Source of the DNA: Undibacterium sp. YM2
GTDB taxonomy: Bacteria; Pseudomonadota; Gammaproteobacteria; Burkholderiales; Burkholderiaceae_D
Direction: 5' to 3'
Assembly: GCF_009937975.1 (NCBI RefSeq)
Contig: NZ_AP018441.1
Coordinates: 5,518,001-5,582,000, forward strand
DNA length: 64,000 nt
Below, piece by piece: positions 44,401 through 52,628 of the stretch. Position 1 is the first letter of the stretch. The number at the start of each line of letters is the position of its first letter. Position numbers and translations under genes: made by a program. Under the pieces are notes generated by a model. That model saw nothing but the letters and a program-made list of their open reading frames with translations. It was not told the DNA's origin and ran no database searches.

Positions 44401-44418
44401 TATGCAACTGAGTGCATA
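44401..44418. promoter_or_regulatory. PadR-type operator 1
   Basis: TATGCA-ACTGAG-TGCATA, an inverted repeat covering the predicted fadH transcription start. It shares the half-site TATGCA with operator 2. Confidence 0.65.
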
Positions 44419-44420
44419 AG

Positions 44421-44449
44421 AGAATACCGAAACTGCTTTATTTATGCAA
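44421..44449 (-). promoter_or_regulatory. fadH promoter
   Basis: In minus sense TTGCAT (44444-44449), a 17-base spacer and TATTCT (44421-44426). The -35 lies inside operator 2, and operator 1 covers the start site, so a bound repressor would block it. Confidence 0.6.
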
Positions 44450-44460
44450 CCAGTTGCATA
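44443..44460. promoter_or_regulatory. PadR-type operator 2
   Basis: TATGCAAC-CA-GTTGCATA, a nearly perfect 18-base palindrome 40 bases before the padR ATG. It overlaps the fadH -35 and lies next to TATAAA, a possible -10 of the padR-like gene, so it may control both. Confidence 0.7.
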
Positions 44461-44500
44461 TAAAATGTCTGAAAACCACACCGACTATTTACTCTAAAAC

Positions 44501-45043
44501 ATGTCCCTGCCCCACGCCTTGCTGACCTCGATTGCCGAAAAGCCATGTTCAGGTTATGACCTGGCTCGGCGTTTTGACAAGTCCATAGGCTATTTCTGGC
44601 ATGCGACACACCAGCAAATCTACCGGGAACTGGGGCGCATGGAGGCGCAGGGCTGGGTAATATCGACCGAAGTTGAAGGTGGCCGCGCAGGCAAGAAACT
44701 CATCGCCATTCTGCCTGCGGGCCGGGATGAGTTACGACGCTGGGCCAGTGAAAGCAGTGCACCGATGAGACTGCGGGATGACATGATGGTCAAACTGCGG
44801 GCTGATGCTGCCATAGGCCCCTTGGGTCTGGCAGAAGAGTTTGAGCGCCGCCTGCAATTGCATGAGCAGGAACTGGCAACTTACCTGGAGATAGAAAAGC
44901 GTGACTTCAGCGCCCACACACTGTCACACGAGCAACAATTGCGTTACCTGATACTCAAGGCGGGTATCACCTTTGAAGAGAGCCGTGTGCAGTGGACTAA
45001 AGAGGCTTTGCGCATCTTGAAGGATGGTGCAGAAGCGAAGTGA
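44501..45043 (+). CDS. PadR-family transcriptional repressor
   Basis: A 180-residue winged-helix regulator. The N-terminal domain has the PadR layout: LPHALLTSIAEKPCSGYDLARRF, then GYFWHATHQQIYRELGRMEA (recognition helix), then a wing with VISTEVEGGRAGKKLIAILP and GRDELRRW. The C-terminal half is the helical Vir_act_alpha_C-type dimerisation domain (FERRLQLHEQELATYLEIEK). It faces fadH across 168 bases with two palindromes, so it probably represses fadH and itself. The ligand is unknown; an acyl or aromatic compound would fit the target. Confidence 0.88.
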   Translation: MSLPHALLTSIAEKPCSGYDLARRFDKSIGYFWHATHQQIYRELGRMEAQGWVISTEVEGGRAGKKLIAILPAGRDELRRWASESSAPMRLRDDMMVKLRADAAIGPLGLAEEFERRLQLHEQELATYLEIEKRDFSAHTLSHEQQLRYLILKAGITFEESRVQWTKEALRILKDGAEAK

Positions 45044-45058
45044 GCAAATTCCACTCCC

Positions 45059-46129
45059 TTATTTAGGCCTTGGCCGTTTCACGTCAGCCTGTACCGCCTG
45101 CAAACGGCCAGCACGCAATTCAGTCACCGCCTTGGCGACAGCAATTGCCACATTGCGCGATTCCTGCTGGATGGCGACATCGGCATCCAGGGTTTCATGG
45201 CTATTCGCATAGGGTTCGTAATAACCTATGTAACGGCCCAGGCGTGCCTGCGTACCCGCATCGATAAAGCCCATCCAGTCCAGCCAGTCTGTTAATGCAC
45301 GGCGCGAGTCATCCACTCCAGCAACATCTCCATGTACGATCAAGCCATAAGCGCGGCCTGCCAGATGCTGAGGATAATTCCAGCCCACCATTTCCAGTTC
45401 CTTGGCTTTGTCGGCTTTTTTACCTGAAGTGGATGTCGGATCAGGGTTGCCGCCATCGGCGCAGACGAGGCGGTCTATCATGAGCTTCAAGGGGCTGGGA
45501 CTTTGGTACCAATAGACTGGCGTGACGATGATGACGGCATGGGCGGCAGTCCAGCGTTCATATATTTCTGCCATCCAGTCATTGGTCTGGTTCAGTGCAT
45601 GATTGGGGTAGCAACTACAAGGCCAGTGACACAAGGGCATGGCTGTTGACGCACAGCCTTTGCAGGGGAAAATATTCCTGCCATATTCTGAGGTCAGCAA
45701 ACTCAGGTCCAGTACATCAGACTGAATATTGACTTGCTCCAATTCCTTTTTGGCGATTTGCAGCAGGCGAAAGCTCTTGGACATTTCACCAGGACAAGTG
45801 CCGTCACTGCGTGCAGAAGCGCAAATCAGCAAAACACGCGATGGTGTCGATGCCTGACTCCACTTTGCTTGCGCGGCTTCCAAACGGTCTTTGGTCGCCT
45901 GCCATTCCACTGACAGATCATAATCAGGGTCTGCATAGCCAGCGCCAGCTTTTCGCGTGAAAGGGGCTTTGCGCCCTTCATCATATGCATGCCAGGCAAT
46001 TTCTTCCAGCCTGGCGATGGCAGACTCTTCTGCACCAAAAGCCGGATCAATAAAACTGGCACGATAGCGCTGCCCAAATTCTTCGCGGCTGAGTTTGGTT
46101 TTTGCCTGGCCTAAGCGTATCTGTATCAT
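45059..46129 (-). CDS. Flavodoxin-fold NAD(P)H-dependent FMN reductase
   Basis: A 356-residue protein from ATG 46129 (a TTG at 46162 adds 11 residues). After about 100 residues of N-terminal helical extension comes a flavodoxin-like domain: VLLICASARSDGTCPGEMSK (phosphate loop), a Cys-rich insert (FPCKGCASTAMPLCHWPCSC) and TPVYWYQSPSPLKLMIDRLV, the typical FMN-binding strand-turn of NADPH-dependent FMN reductases. The Cys cluster could bind a metal or Fe-S centre. The gene is convergent with padR and unrelated in strand. Substrate unknown; likely a quinone- or nitro-type reductase. Confidence 0.78.
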   Translation of the reverse strand: MIQIRLGQAKTKLSREEFGQRYRASFIDPAFGAEESAIARLEEIAWHAYDEGRKAPFTRKAGAGYADPDYDLSVEWQATKDRLEAAQAKWSQASTPSRVLLICASARSDGTCPGEMSKSFRLLQIAKKELEQVNIQSDVLDLSLLTSEYGRNIFPCKGCASTAMPLCHWPCSCYPNHALNQTNDWMAEIYERWTAAHAVIIVTPVYWYQSPSPLKLMIDRLVCADGGNPDPTSTSGKKADKAKELEMVGWNYPQHLAGRAYGLIVHGDVAGVDDSRRALTDWLDWMGFIDAGTQARLGRYIGYYEPYANSHETLDADVAIQQESRNVAIAVAKAVTELRAGRLQAVQADVKRPRPK

Positions 46130-46219
46130 GGTGTTGAGTTCCGGGTGATTTAGCGCAGTCAAGCAACGCAGTCAAGCGAGTCATTCAGCATTCATCAACG
46201 ATAGCAAATATCATCAATA

Positions 46220-46242
46220 CTGTTCTGTGTGTTAGCGAACAG
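46220..46242. promoter_or_regulatory. Inverted repeat CTGTTC-N11-GAACAG
   Basis: A six-base inverted repeat with an 11-base centre in the divergent gap between the FMN reductase and OsmC genes. Size and spacing fit a LysR- or TetR-like operator. No regulator gene lies adjacent. Confidence 0.35.
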
Positions 46243-46387
46243 ATGCGTTTGAAGCACAGGCATAGTCTGCATGTAGTTTATCAATTAGCTATAAATCCCA
46301 GGTCCGGAACACTGATGTGCGAGCTGCTTTTTTTTCCGCCATATCGTGTCTGGTCTATTTGAAGCAAACCATAGAAAAGGAATGGCC

Positions 46388-46837
46388 ATGAGCGAAAAAA
46401 CAGCAAGCGTACATTGGGAAGGTTCAGGAAAAACTGCTGTCGGTAATATCAGCACGGAAACCGGCGCATTGAAAGACTATCCCTATGGCTTTGCCAGCCG
46501 TTTTGAAGATGACAGACGCGGCAGCAACCCTGAAGAATTGCTGGGTGCAGCCCATGCAGCCTGTTTCACGATGGCATTTTCATTTGCCTGCGAAAAAGCG
46601 GGTTTGAAAACGACTGATGTTGATACCAAAGCCAGCGTCAGATTGTCCAAACAGGGTGATGGCTTTGTGATAGACCGTATTGCGCTGACCATGGAAGCGA
46701 GCGTTGCAGGCATAGACGATGCGCAATTCCAGGAAATTGCAGCAGCCGCAAAACGTGACTGTCCACTCTCCAAAGCACTTGTCAGCGTTCCTGAGATAAG
46801 TCTGCAAGCAACACTGCGTGTGGATACCACACCGTAA
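46388..46837 (+). CDS. OsmC-family peroxiredoxin
   Basis: A 149-residue protein (OsmC in E. coli is 143) from ATG 46388, six bases after AAGGA. It shows the OsmC core: SNPEELLGAAHAACFTMAFS with the first catalytic Cys and AAAKRDCPLSKAL with the second. OsmC proteins reduce organic hydroperoxides with these two cysteines. The sodB gene follows by 24 bases in the same direction, giving an oxidative-stress pair. The N-terminus SVHWEGSGKTAVGNISTETG is also family-typical. Confidence 0.9.
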   Translation: MSEKTASVHWEGSGKTAVGNISTETGALKDYPYGFASRFEDDRRGSNPEELLGAAHAACFTMAFSFACEKAGLKTTDVDTKASVRLSKQGDGFVIDRIALTMEASVAGIDDAQFQEIAAAAKRDCPLSKALVSVPEISLQATLRVDTTP

Positions 46838-46861
46838 AATTGATATCGGAAGGAAACTGAC

Positions 46862-47449
46862 ATGTTACATACCTTACCCGAACTGCCGTATGCAATGGAT
46901 GCCTTGCAACCGCATATCTCCAAAGAAACTCTGGAATATCATTACGGTAAGCATCACCAGACCTATGTGACGAATCTGAATGCCCTGATCAAGGACACGG
47001 AATTCGCAGAAGAATCACTCGAAAACATCGTCAAGAAATCAACAGGCAGCATATTCAATAATGCCGCACAGGTGTGGAACCATAATTTTTACTGGCAAAG
47101 CCTGACACCCAGCGGTGGCGGTGTCGCCATTGGTGCACTGGGTGATGCGATCATTACCCAATGGGGTAGCTTTGATAAATTCAAACAAGAATTTACTCAG
47201 TCTTGCGTCAGTAATTTTGGCTCCGGCTGGACCTGGTTATTGAAGCGTTTTGACGGTAGCCTGGCGATCGTCAATACCTCGAATGCTGCCACTCCCCTGG
47301 TTGGTGTCGATAAGCCGCTGCTCACATGTGACATCTGGGAGCATGCCTACTACATCGACTACCGCAACCAGCGTCCCGCTTATATGGATGCGTATTGGTG
47401 TCTGGTGAATTGGGATTTTGTTGCGGCGAATTTCTCTGAAGCAGGATAG
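46862..47449 (+). CDS. sodB: Iron superoxide dismutase SodB
   Basis: SodB converts superoxide to hydrogen peroxide in the cytoplasm. The 195-residue protein has the four metal ligands of the Fe/Mn family: H27 ([13 protein letters not shown]), His in [11 protein letters not shown], and Asp and His in [16 protein letters not shown]. The residues SGWTWLL near position 122 and the absence of Mn-type features favour the iron form. GGAAGGAAACTG precedes the ATG. A strong terminator follows. It forms an operon with the OsmC gene. Confidence 0.94.
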   Translation: MLHTLPELPYAMDALQPHISKETLEYHYGKHHQTYVTNLNALIKDTEFAEESLENIVKKSTGSIFNNAAQVWNHNFYWQSLTPSGGGVAIGALGDAIITQWGSFDKFKQEFTQSCVSNFGSGWTWLLKRFDGSLAIVNTSNAATPLVGVDKPLLTCDIWEHAYYIDYRNQRPAYMDAYWCLVNWDFVAANFSEAG

Positions 47450-47451
47450 TG

Positions 47452-47489
47452 ACGACGGATAGCCACACAAGCTATCCGTCGTTTATTTG
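47452..47489. terminator. Terminator after sodB
   Basis: ACGACGGATAGC/GCTATCCGTCGT, a twelve-base perfect stem with a seven-base loop followed by TTATTT. It lies between convergent genes and may serve both. Confidence 0.75.
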
Positions 47490-47503
47490 AGTCTCTTCGT
47501 AAT

Positions 47504-48457
47504 TCAGACTTTACAGGAAGAGGGCTCTCGTTTCTGCGCGGGGCTGGAACTAAGTGCGACCAGTCTGGAAGACGGCGTATCAGCCACAAGCAGCAAACCT
47601 GCTGCGTCATCGCCACGCTTTTTGTCTATCCTGTTTTGTTGTTCTGCGTGATCCAGATGTACTTTCCCCTCATTGATATTGGCCTGGTATTTAGGATCAG
47701 GAGCAGTGGCAATTGAGAGATTTGCTTCGTCCTTGGCCAGGCTGGTGCCGCGGTAAGCAGAGCCTTCAAACAGGCTCTTGGAACCTACTTTTTCAGCAAT
47801 CTTTTTCTCGCTGCCATCGGCATTCACATGGGTGGATGCCTTGACTTCCATATTGCGCATCAGCTCGTGAGAAGAAGACGCTACGGCCTTGAATACTTCG
47901 GTCAGCGAACCGGTTTCTTCGTAAATAGACTCGAAGATTGCCTTGGGTTTGCCATTGATGTGTGTGACCTCTGGATTTTTCAATATGGTGGGCAATTCCA
48001 CCAGACCCAGGGTACGGTCGGCACCGGCATAGCCGCTGAGTGTCATGACCTCGCCCCTGGTAGCAGCAGCAAAGCGTGCCGAGGCGTCAGCCCAGCGGCC
48101 ATCGGTTGCCGCAAACATGAACTGGTTGGCCGGATGATCGCGCTTGCTCAGGACTTCATCGACTGACTTGCAGTTATGCGCTTTCGCGACCGCCTCAAGA
48201 TAATCTTCTGATTGCAGGAAAGCGGCTACCGGGGTCTTGTTGATGGCACGTATGTCCTCATGGTTGGCGACCATGAGTTCAACCAGATCATTGCTGGATA
48301 TATCTTTATGCACCATGCCGCCGTACAGCAAGGTGACCTGTCCGTCAGAATAGACAGAGACCTGATTGGCAAGGTCTTTCAATGATTCCGGCGTGCGGTA
48401 ATCTTCCGGGTGATCCTGCAGCAACTCTGTGGCTTGCTGGTGACTGAGACCTGACAT
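47504..48457 (-). CDS. Unknown soluble protein, first-rank effector-like candidate
   Basis: A 317-residue protein without signal peptide or membrane segments and without a recognised domain. It is mixed alpha/beta with the stretches LVELMVANHEDIRAINKTPV, FMFAATDGRWADASARFAA and GRSx-poor C-terminal half, ending in a polar tail with PSSCKV at the end. It follows by 11 bases a smaller gene on the same strand. A large unknown protein paired with a small one, next to a terminator and away from metabolism, resembles toxin/immunity or effector/chaperone pairs; that is inference. Confidence 0.6.
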   Translation of the reverse strand: MSGLSHQQATELLQDHPEDYRTPESLKDLANQVSVYSDGQVTLLYGGMVHKDISSNDLVELMVANHEDIRAINKTPVAAFLQSEDYLEAVAKAHNCKSVDEVLSKRDHPANQFMFAATDGRWADASARFAAATRGEVMTLSGYAGADRTLGLVELPTILKNPEVTHINGKPKAIFESIYEETGSLTEVFKAVASSSHELMRNMEVKASTHVNADGSEKKIAEKVGSKSLFEGSAYRGTSLAKDEANLSIATAPDPKYQANINEGKVHLDHAEQQNRIDKKRGDDAAGLLLVADTPSSRLVALSSSPAQKREPSSCKV

Positions 48458-48468
48458 AAGTCCCCCGC

Positions 48469-48888
48469 TTAAAAGTCGAATACTGCAATGTGGGCGGAAT
48501 AGGCTGGCGACAAAGAACCATCGCGGTAGGCCCGCAAGGCATCTTTGAGGTCTGCCATGATGCTGGCGCGATTTGCCTCAAACCCGGCTTTGACATCGGC
48601 CTCCGGTTCATGCATGCCCAGCCAGCTCCAGCTGGTTTGCCACTTGTCGCCATCCAGGCTCTGCCCTTCGCTATTGAAACGCAGCCGCAACAAAATACCT
48701 TTCCAGAAAAAACTGAAATTCTTTTGGGAAGGCTGTTCACGGTCGTAGGTCATGTAGCGCAGATAAATATTGCGCTCGCGGTCTATCACCCATCTGGAGG
48801 CTGTCGCCATGGGAAACTGTTTGTCGATCTCGCGCAAGCCAAAGGCCACGACATCGGCTTCCGGGATTCTTTCATAGACAAAGGCCAC
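48469..48888 (-). CDS. Unknown small soluble protein paired with the next gene
   Basis: A 139-residue protein with no signal or membrane segment. It has beta-type stretches rich in Trp, Phe and Tyr (SQKNFSFFWKGILLRLRFN, KWQTSWSWLGMHE) and a helical C-terminus (RASIMADLKDALRAYRDG). No domain is recognised. It precedes the 317-residue gene by 11 bases and is probably co-transcribed. Its small size and aromatic beta sheet would fit an immunity protein or a chaperone. Confidence 0.6.
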   Translation of the reverse strand: MAFVYERIPEADVVAFGLREIDKQFPMATASRWVIDRERNIYLRYMTYDREQPSQKNFSFFWKGILLRLRFNSEGQSLDGDKWQTSWSWLGMHEPEADVKAGFEANRASIMADLKDALRAYRDGSLSPAYSAHIAVFDF

Positions 48889-49178
48889 TGGTGGTTCTCC
48901 TGATGTTTCAGTTAAGCAAATGAATAAAATTACGTTCCAGCGCTATCATAATGTAGCAACTTTTTTCGCTGCTAAGCTAATAACAAAATCCTGAACATGA
49001 TGCAAATCTGCTTACACATTGTTGCGCTTTAATATAAAACACACAATTACTTGATTGACACGCTTACACCTGTCATGCACCATCCATTTACTTTAATGCA
49101 TCATGCGCCCAGATACGACGCCATATTTGGGAACAGTCATAGCTTGACCAATTTCAACAACCTTCATCCAGCGACCAC

Positions 49179-50147
49179 ATGAAAAGCTCACCTTCTCTGA
49201 AAACTCTCAGTCTGCTCTCAGTCAGTCTCGCATGTATCGCAGCTCCTGCCCTGGCTGCAGATTACAATCCATTTCCCAAAGCCGGTGTCTATGATGCCAG
49301 CGACAATGGCTTTGAACGTCTGTTGACGGTGAAGCCTGATGGCAAGTTCACCCTGGAAGTGGCAGAAAAAAGCAAAACTGGTAATTCGCGTAGCGGCTCA
49401 GGCGAAGGAAAACTGGCGGATGCGCCCGGTGGATGGAGCTTTAGCGAAGGCCGTTGCAATATGACCCTGAAACGCGCTGCGGGCGGCATGCAATTGCATG
49501 TAGAAACTTGCGCCAGTGCCTGGGGCGATGTGCCATTCGACGGCAAATACAAATACCAGGGTGAAGAAGTCGCTGCGGCACCGGTCAAGGCTGCGCCCGC
49601 CCCTGTCCCTATGCAAAAAACTGCAGCACCTGCCCCTGCAACAATAGCAGCCGCCACACCTGCTACAGCCATGACGGCAGCGCCAGCTCCAGCAAGTGGC
49701 CCGCTGCCCTCCCGCAAGGAGTTGATGGAAAAATGGGCGAATATTGCAACCGACGGTATTGCCGGAAAAAGTGTGCTGGTCTGGACCAAGTCCACCGGCA
49801 GCATATCACCAGACACCACGCTGGAAGCTTATTCCCAGGCCGCCTTTGTCGTAGATACAACGAGTGATTACCAGGCACTGTCAGCAACTGAAAAGGCCAA
49901 GTTGCCACTGCGCCTGATCAATATCCCTTTGCCTGCGACCGGCCCGAAGGAAGGACTGGAGTTCGAGGTTGACTGCAAGTTTGGCAAATCCGATAAAGTC
50001 ATCGCAGTTAATGTCGCCAGCCAGGCCAAGGGAAAACCAGTCACACGCAAACGTGCAAGTGCCTGGATGCTGAATAACAACTTCGAAGTAGTGGAAGTAA
50101 AACCGGCGAACAAAGCGAAATGCCCGACCGCGCAGGCTGGTTACTAA
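49179..50147 (+). CDS. Unknown exported protein with Ala/Pro linker
   Basis: A 322-residue protein with a clear Sec signal peptide (LSLLSVSLACIAAPALAA) and two domains separated by an Ala/Pro/Thr linker at residues 130-180. The N-terminal domain is beta-rich with one disulfide pair (GRCNMTL and VETCASAWG); the C-terminal domain contains SVLVWTKSTGSISPDTTLEA and two cysteines (EVDCKFGKSD and AKCPTA). Periplasmic or secreted. The gene stands alone with a 290-base upstream gap and its own terminator. No family recognised. Confidence 0.7.
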   Translation: MKSSPSLKTLSLLSVSLACIAAPALAADYNPFPKAGVYDASDNGFERLLTVKPDGKFTLEVAEKSKTGNSRSGSGEGKLADAPGGWSFSEGRCNMTLKRAAGGMQLHVETCASAWGDVPFDGKYKYQGEEVAAAPVKAAPAPVPMQKTAAPAPATIAAATPATAMTAAPAPASGPLPSRKELMEKWANIATDGIAGKSVLVWTKSTGSISPDTTLEAYSQAAFVVDTTSDYQALSATEKAKLPLRLINIPLPATGPKEGLEFEVDCKFGKSDKVIAVNVASQAKGKPVTRKRASAWMLNNNFEVVEVKPANKAKCPTAQAGY

Positions 50148-50173
50148 AACCGGAGTTTGACGATTGAAACTGG

Positions 50174-50203
50174 AATGGCACCCTTGGTGGGTGCCATTTT
50201 TTT
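50174..50203 (+). terminator. Rho-independent terminator
   Basis: ATGGCACCC/GGGTGCCAT stem with a five-base loop followed by seven Ts, 27 bases after the stop of the exported protein gene. Confidence 0.88.
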
Positions 50204-50259
50204 ACCTGTTTTTAAGAAAATTAATTCAGGCTGGAGCATGTCTGCTGACGATATTTTCC

Positions 50260-51171
50260 TTACCTGGCTTTTGTCGTTTTGCTGGTCTTCGCTAAAGGTT
50301 TGGCAGCCGCTTTAGGTTTTGCTACTGTTTTTGCTGCTGGTTTGGCCGCTGAGCTGGCAACTGATTTACTTCCAGCTCCTGCCTTGCTGGCAGGTTTGGC
50401 TCTAACACTTGCGCCAGCTTTTACAGTTTTGGTCGCTGCACCAGCTGTACTTTTGCCAGCCGTTTTTTGTACCGGCGCGGCTTCTGCTGCCGTGCTGCTT
50501 TCCTGCTCCCCTTGGATGGCCTTGCTGACGGCTTGCTTGAACTGTTCTTGCAACAGCCCCCACCAGGCGGCGGGGTTGACAAAGGGTGTGCTGGCATCTG
50601 CTGAGTCTGCCTCTTTAGTAGCTTTGGCAGCATTGGTAGCGTTGTTAGTTTTAGTAGATTGAGTGAGCTCTTCTACCGGCGCTTCAGCCTCTGCAACAGA
50701 TGCGCCTGCTTCCGGCGGCATGTCGGCGCTATCTTCGTCCACCTCATCATCAGGATCAGGTTCATCGACCTTTGTCTTGGCCGTATGTGGATGCATGGGC
50801 CAGTCGGCATTGCTATTGCTGTTACTGTTGCCCGAATTGCTGGCTGTTGAACTTGTTGTTGCCTGCTCCGCCATCGCACCAGCCTGCTGCGCGTGCTGGG
50901 CAAAGCTTTCACCTATCGATTGCAGCGCAGCCAGCGTTGCGCGTTGCACTTCGAGTGCCTGTATGGTCCCGCGCAGCATATTCATGTTGACTGTCAACCA
51001 GGATTCGACCGTCTTCAAATCCTGGATTTTCTTGTCCAGCTCATCGACTGACATGGGAGGGGCAACCATGCCGGGCACCTGCATATTGCCCCAGAGTTTT
51101 TTGACGAAAGACAGGGTATCGCCCATGGCATTCATGCCGGGAATCTCGGAACCAGAAAACGGATTACTCAT
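50260..51171 (-). CDS. phaM: PhaM-type polyhydroxyalkanoate granule protein
   Basis: PhaM links polyhydroxybutyrate granules to the nucleoid and activates the synthase in Cupriavidus. The N-terminal 95 residues match this family (MNAMGDTLSFVKKLWGNMQV, DELDKKIQDLKTVESWLTVN, MLRGTIQALEVQRATLAALQ). A polar Ser/Asn/Asp/Glu-rich middle and a C-terminal (K-A-A-K-P)-type basic tail of about 75 residues (AAKPAAKTVAKPKAAAKPLA) follow; the tail resembles histone H1 and would bind DNA. 303 residues. The family and its restriction mainly to Burkholderiales support the taxonomic inference. Confidence 0.85.
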   Translation of the reverse strand: MSNPFSGSEIPGMNAMGDTLSFVKKLWGNMQVPGMVAPPMSVDELDKKIQDLKTVESWLTVNMNMLRGTIQALEVQRATLAALQSIGESFAQHAQQAGAMAEQATTSSTASNSGNSNSNSNADWPMHPHTAKTKVDEPDPDDEVDEDSADMPPEAGASVAEAEAPVEELTQSTKTNNATNAAKATKEADSADASTPFVNPAAWWGLLQEQFKQAVSKAIQGEQESSTAAEAAPVQKTAGKSTAGAATKTVKAGASVRAKPASKAGAGSKSVASSAAKPAAKTVAKPKAAAKPLAKTSKTTKAR

Positions 51172-51204
51172 ACGATTCTTCCTTCATATTTTCAGGGTTG
51201 CAGT

Positions 51205-52518
51205 TTATTTAATTCTAAGCATCTTGCATGAGCTGGGCAAGGCCGTCAATCGCGCATCGAAATATCGCTCGGTTTTAAAACCGTAGCCACTGCCCTCATT
51301 ATCAAAACGCACACCACTCTCGCCCTTCTTTTGCATGACCGAGACATACAAGGGCTGTATCAGTTGATGGTCTTCTGCCCGCATGATGGCGTCATGGAAG
51401 GCATTCCTGTAATGCGCGCCTTCCATGGCATGGGCCACGGCTGCTGCTTCGGTCGTCCTGGCTTTTTCTATCGCAGTAACCAGCATCTCCACCATGAGCT
51501 GCATGCGCAGATGCACATAATCATCACGCGGGTCGGGATAGCGCTGACGGAACTGCTGATAAAAGGCGTCGCTGTCAGCCCCACCGGCGTTGGGGTGCCA
51601 CTCCGCCACCGCACGCACCCTGCCTATGCCAGCATCGCCCAGTGCCGCCGGTGCACCCAGGCCATTGCCATAGAAGGTATAGAACTTGGTCACCATGCCT
51701 GCATCCTTGGCTGCCTTGACCAGCAGGGTCAGGTCATTGCCCCAGTTACCGGTGATCACGGCATCGGCACCGCTGGCCTTGATCTTTGCCATATACGGCG
51801 CAAAGTCCTTGATCTTGCCTATCGGGTGCAGGTCTTCACCAACAATCGCAATATCCGGTCTTTTCTCGGCCAGCATGGTACGTGCTGATTTATTGACCTG
51901 GCGGCCAAAGCTATAGTCCTGGCCTATCAGGTAAATCTTTTTGGCGCGGCTGTCAGCCTTGATGACTTCAGTCAGCGCATGCATGCGCATGTCGGCATGG
52001 GCATCGAAACGAAAATGCCAGTAACTGCATTTTTCATCGGTCAGTGCCGGATCGACCGCAGAATAGTTAAGAAAGAGCAGGCGATTATCCGGTGTACGCT
52101 GATTATGTTTGTTGATGGCATCCACCAGTGCCAGGGCAACAGCAGAACTATTACCTTGCACAACAAAGGGAATATGCTGATCTGTTACATGCTTGAGCGC
52201 AGTCAGGGAATCTTCTACTCCCTGTTTGTTATCAAAACTGCTTAATTGCAGGGGATGTGCACCATCAGGCAGGCGCACGCCGCCACGCGCATTGACTCTT
52301 TCTATGGCAATCTGCAAATTTCTTTGCACTGCCTCACCGGCATTGCTGAAAGCGCCGCTGAGGCCGTCTATCATGCCTATGCGTATTGGAGCAAGAGCGG
52401 AGCCGGGCTTGGTGTTTCCAGGATTTTGCGGCGTCACCGCCTCGACATTCTGTAGCAGGCACAGCGCCAGCAACATGAGGGAATATCGTTTCAAATAGTT
52501 TGTTATTGTCATCGGCAT
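51205..52518 (-). CDS. Periplasmic substrate-binding protein (Liv/peripla_BP_6 type)
   Basis: A 437-residue exported protein with a signal peptide (SLMLLALCLLQNVEA) and a type I periplasmic binding fold: APIRIGMIDGLSGAFSNAGE, AIERVNARGGVRLPDG, FDNKQGVEDSLTALKHVTDQ, IYLIGQDYSFGRQV and ASGADAVITGNWGNDL are typical of LivJ/LivK-like proteins that feed branched-chain amino acid or related ABC transporters. No permease or ATPase genes are adjacent, so the transporter must be elsewhere or the protein acts as a sensor. It overlaps no other gene and follows PhaM on the same strand by 33 bases. Confidence 0.85.
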   Translation of the reverse strand: MPMTITNYLKRYSLMLLALCLLQNVEAVTPQNPGNTKPGSALAPIRIGMIDGLSGAFSNAGEAVQRNLQIAIERVNARGGVRLPDGAHPLQLSSFDNKQGVEDSLTALKHVTDQHIPFVVQGNSSAVALALVDAINKHNQRTPDNRLLFLNYSAVDPALTDEKCSYWHFRFDAHADMRMHALTEVIKADSRAKKIYLIGQDYSFGRQVNKSARTMLAEKRPDIAIVGEDLHPIGKIKDFAPYMAKIKASGADAVITGNWGNDLTLLVKAAKDAGMVTKFYTFYGNGLGAPAALGDAGIGRVRAVAEWHPNAGGADSDAFYQQFRQRYPDPRDDYVHLRMQLMVEMLVTAIEKARTTEAAAVAHAMEGAHYRNAFHDAIMRAEDHQLIQPLYVSVMQKKGESGVRFDNEGSGYGFKTERYFDARLTALPSSCKMLRIK

Positions 52519-52628
52519 CAGATTAATCCTGGCATATCCAGCATGATTGCTGCAAAAAATGCCATTTTACTCCCTGGCAAAATACCTCAGGTCATCCAAA
52601 ATTTATCTACTGCGTTTACACTAGCAGG

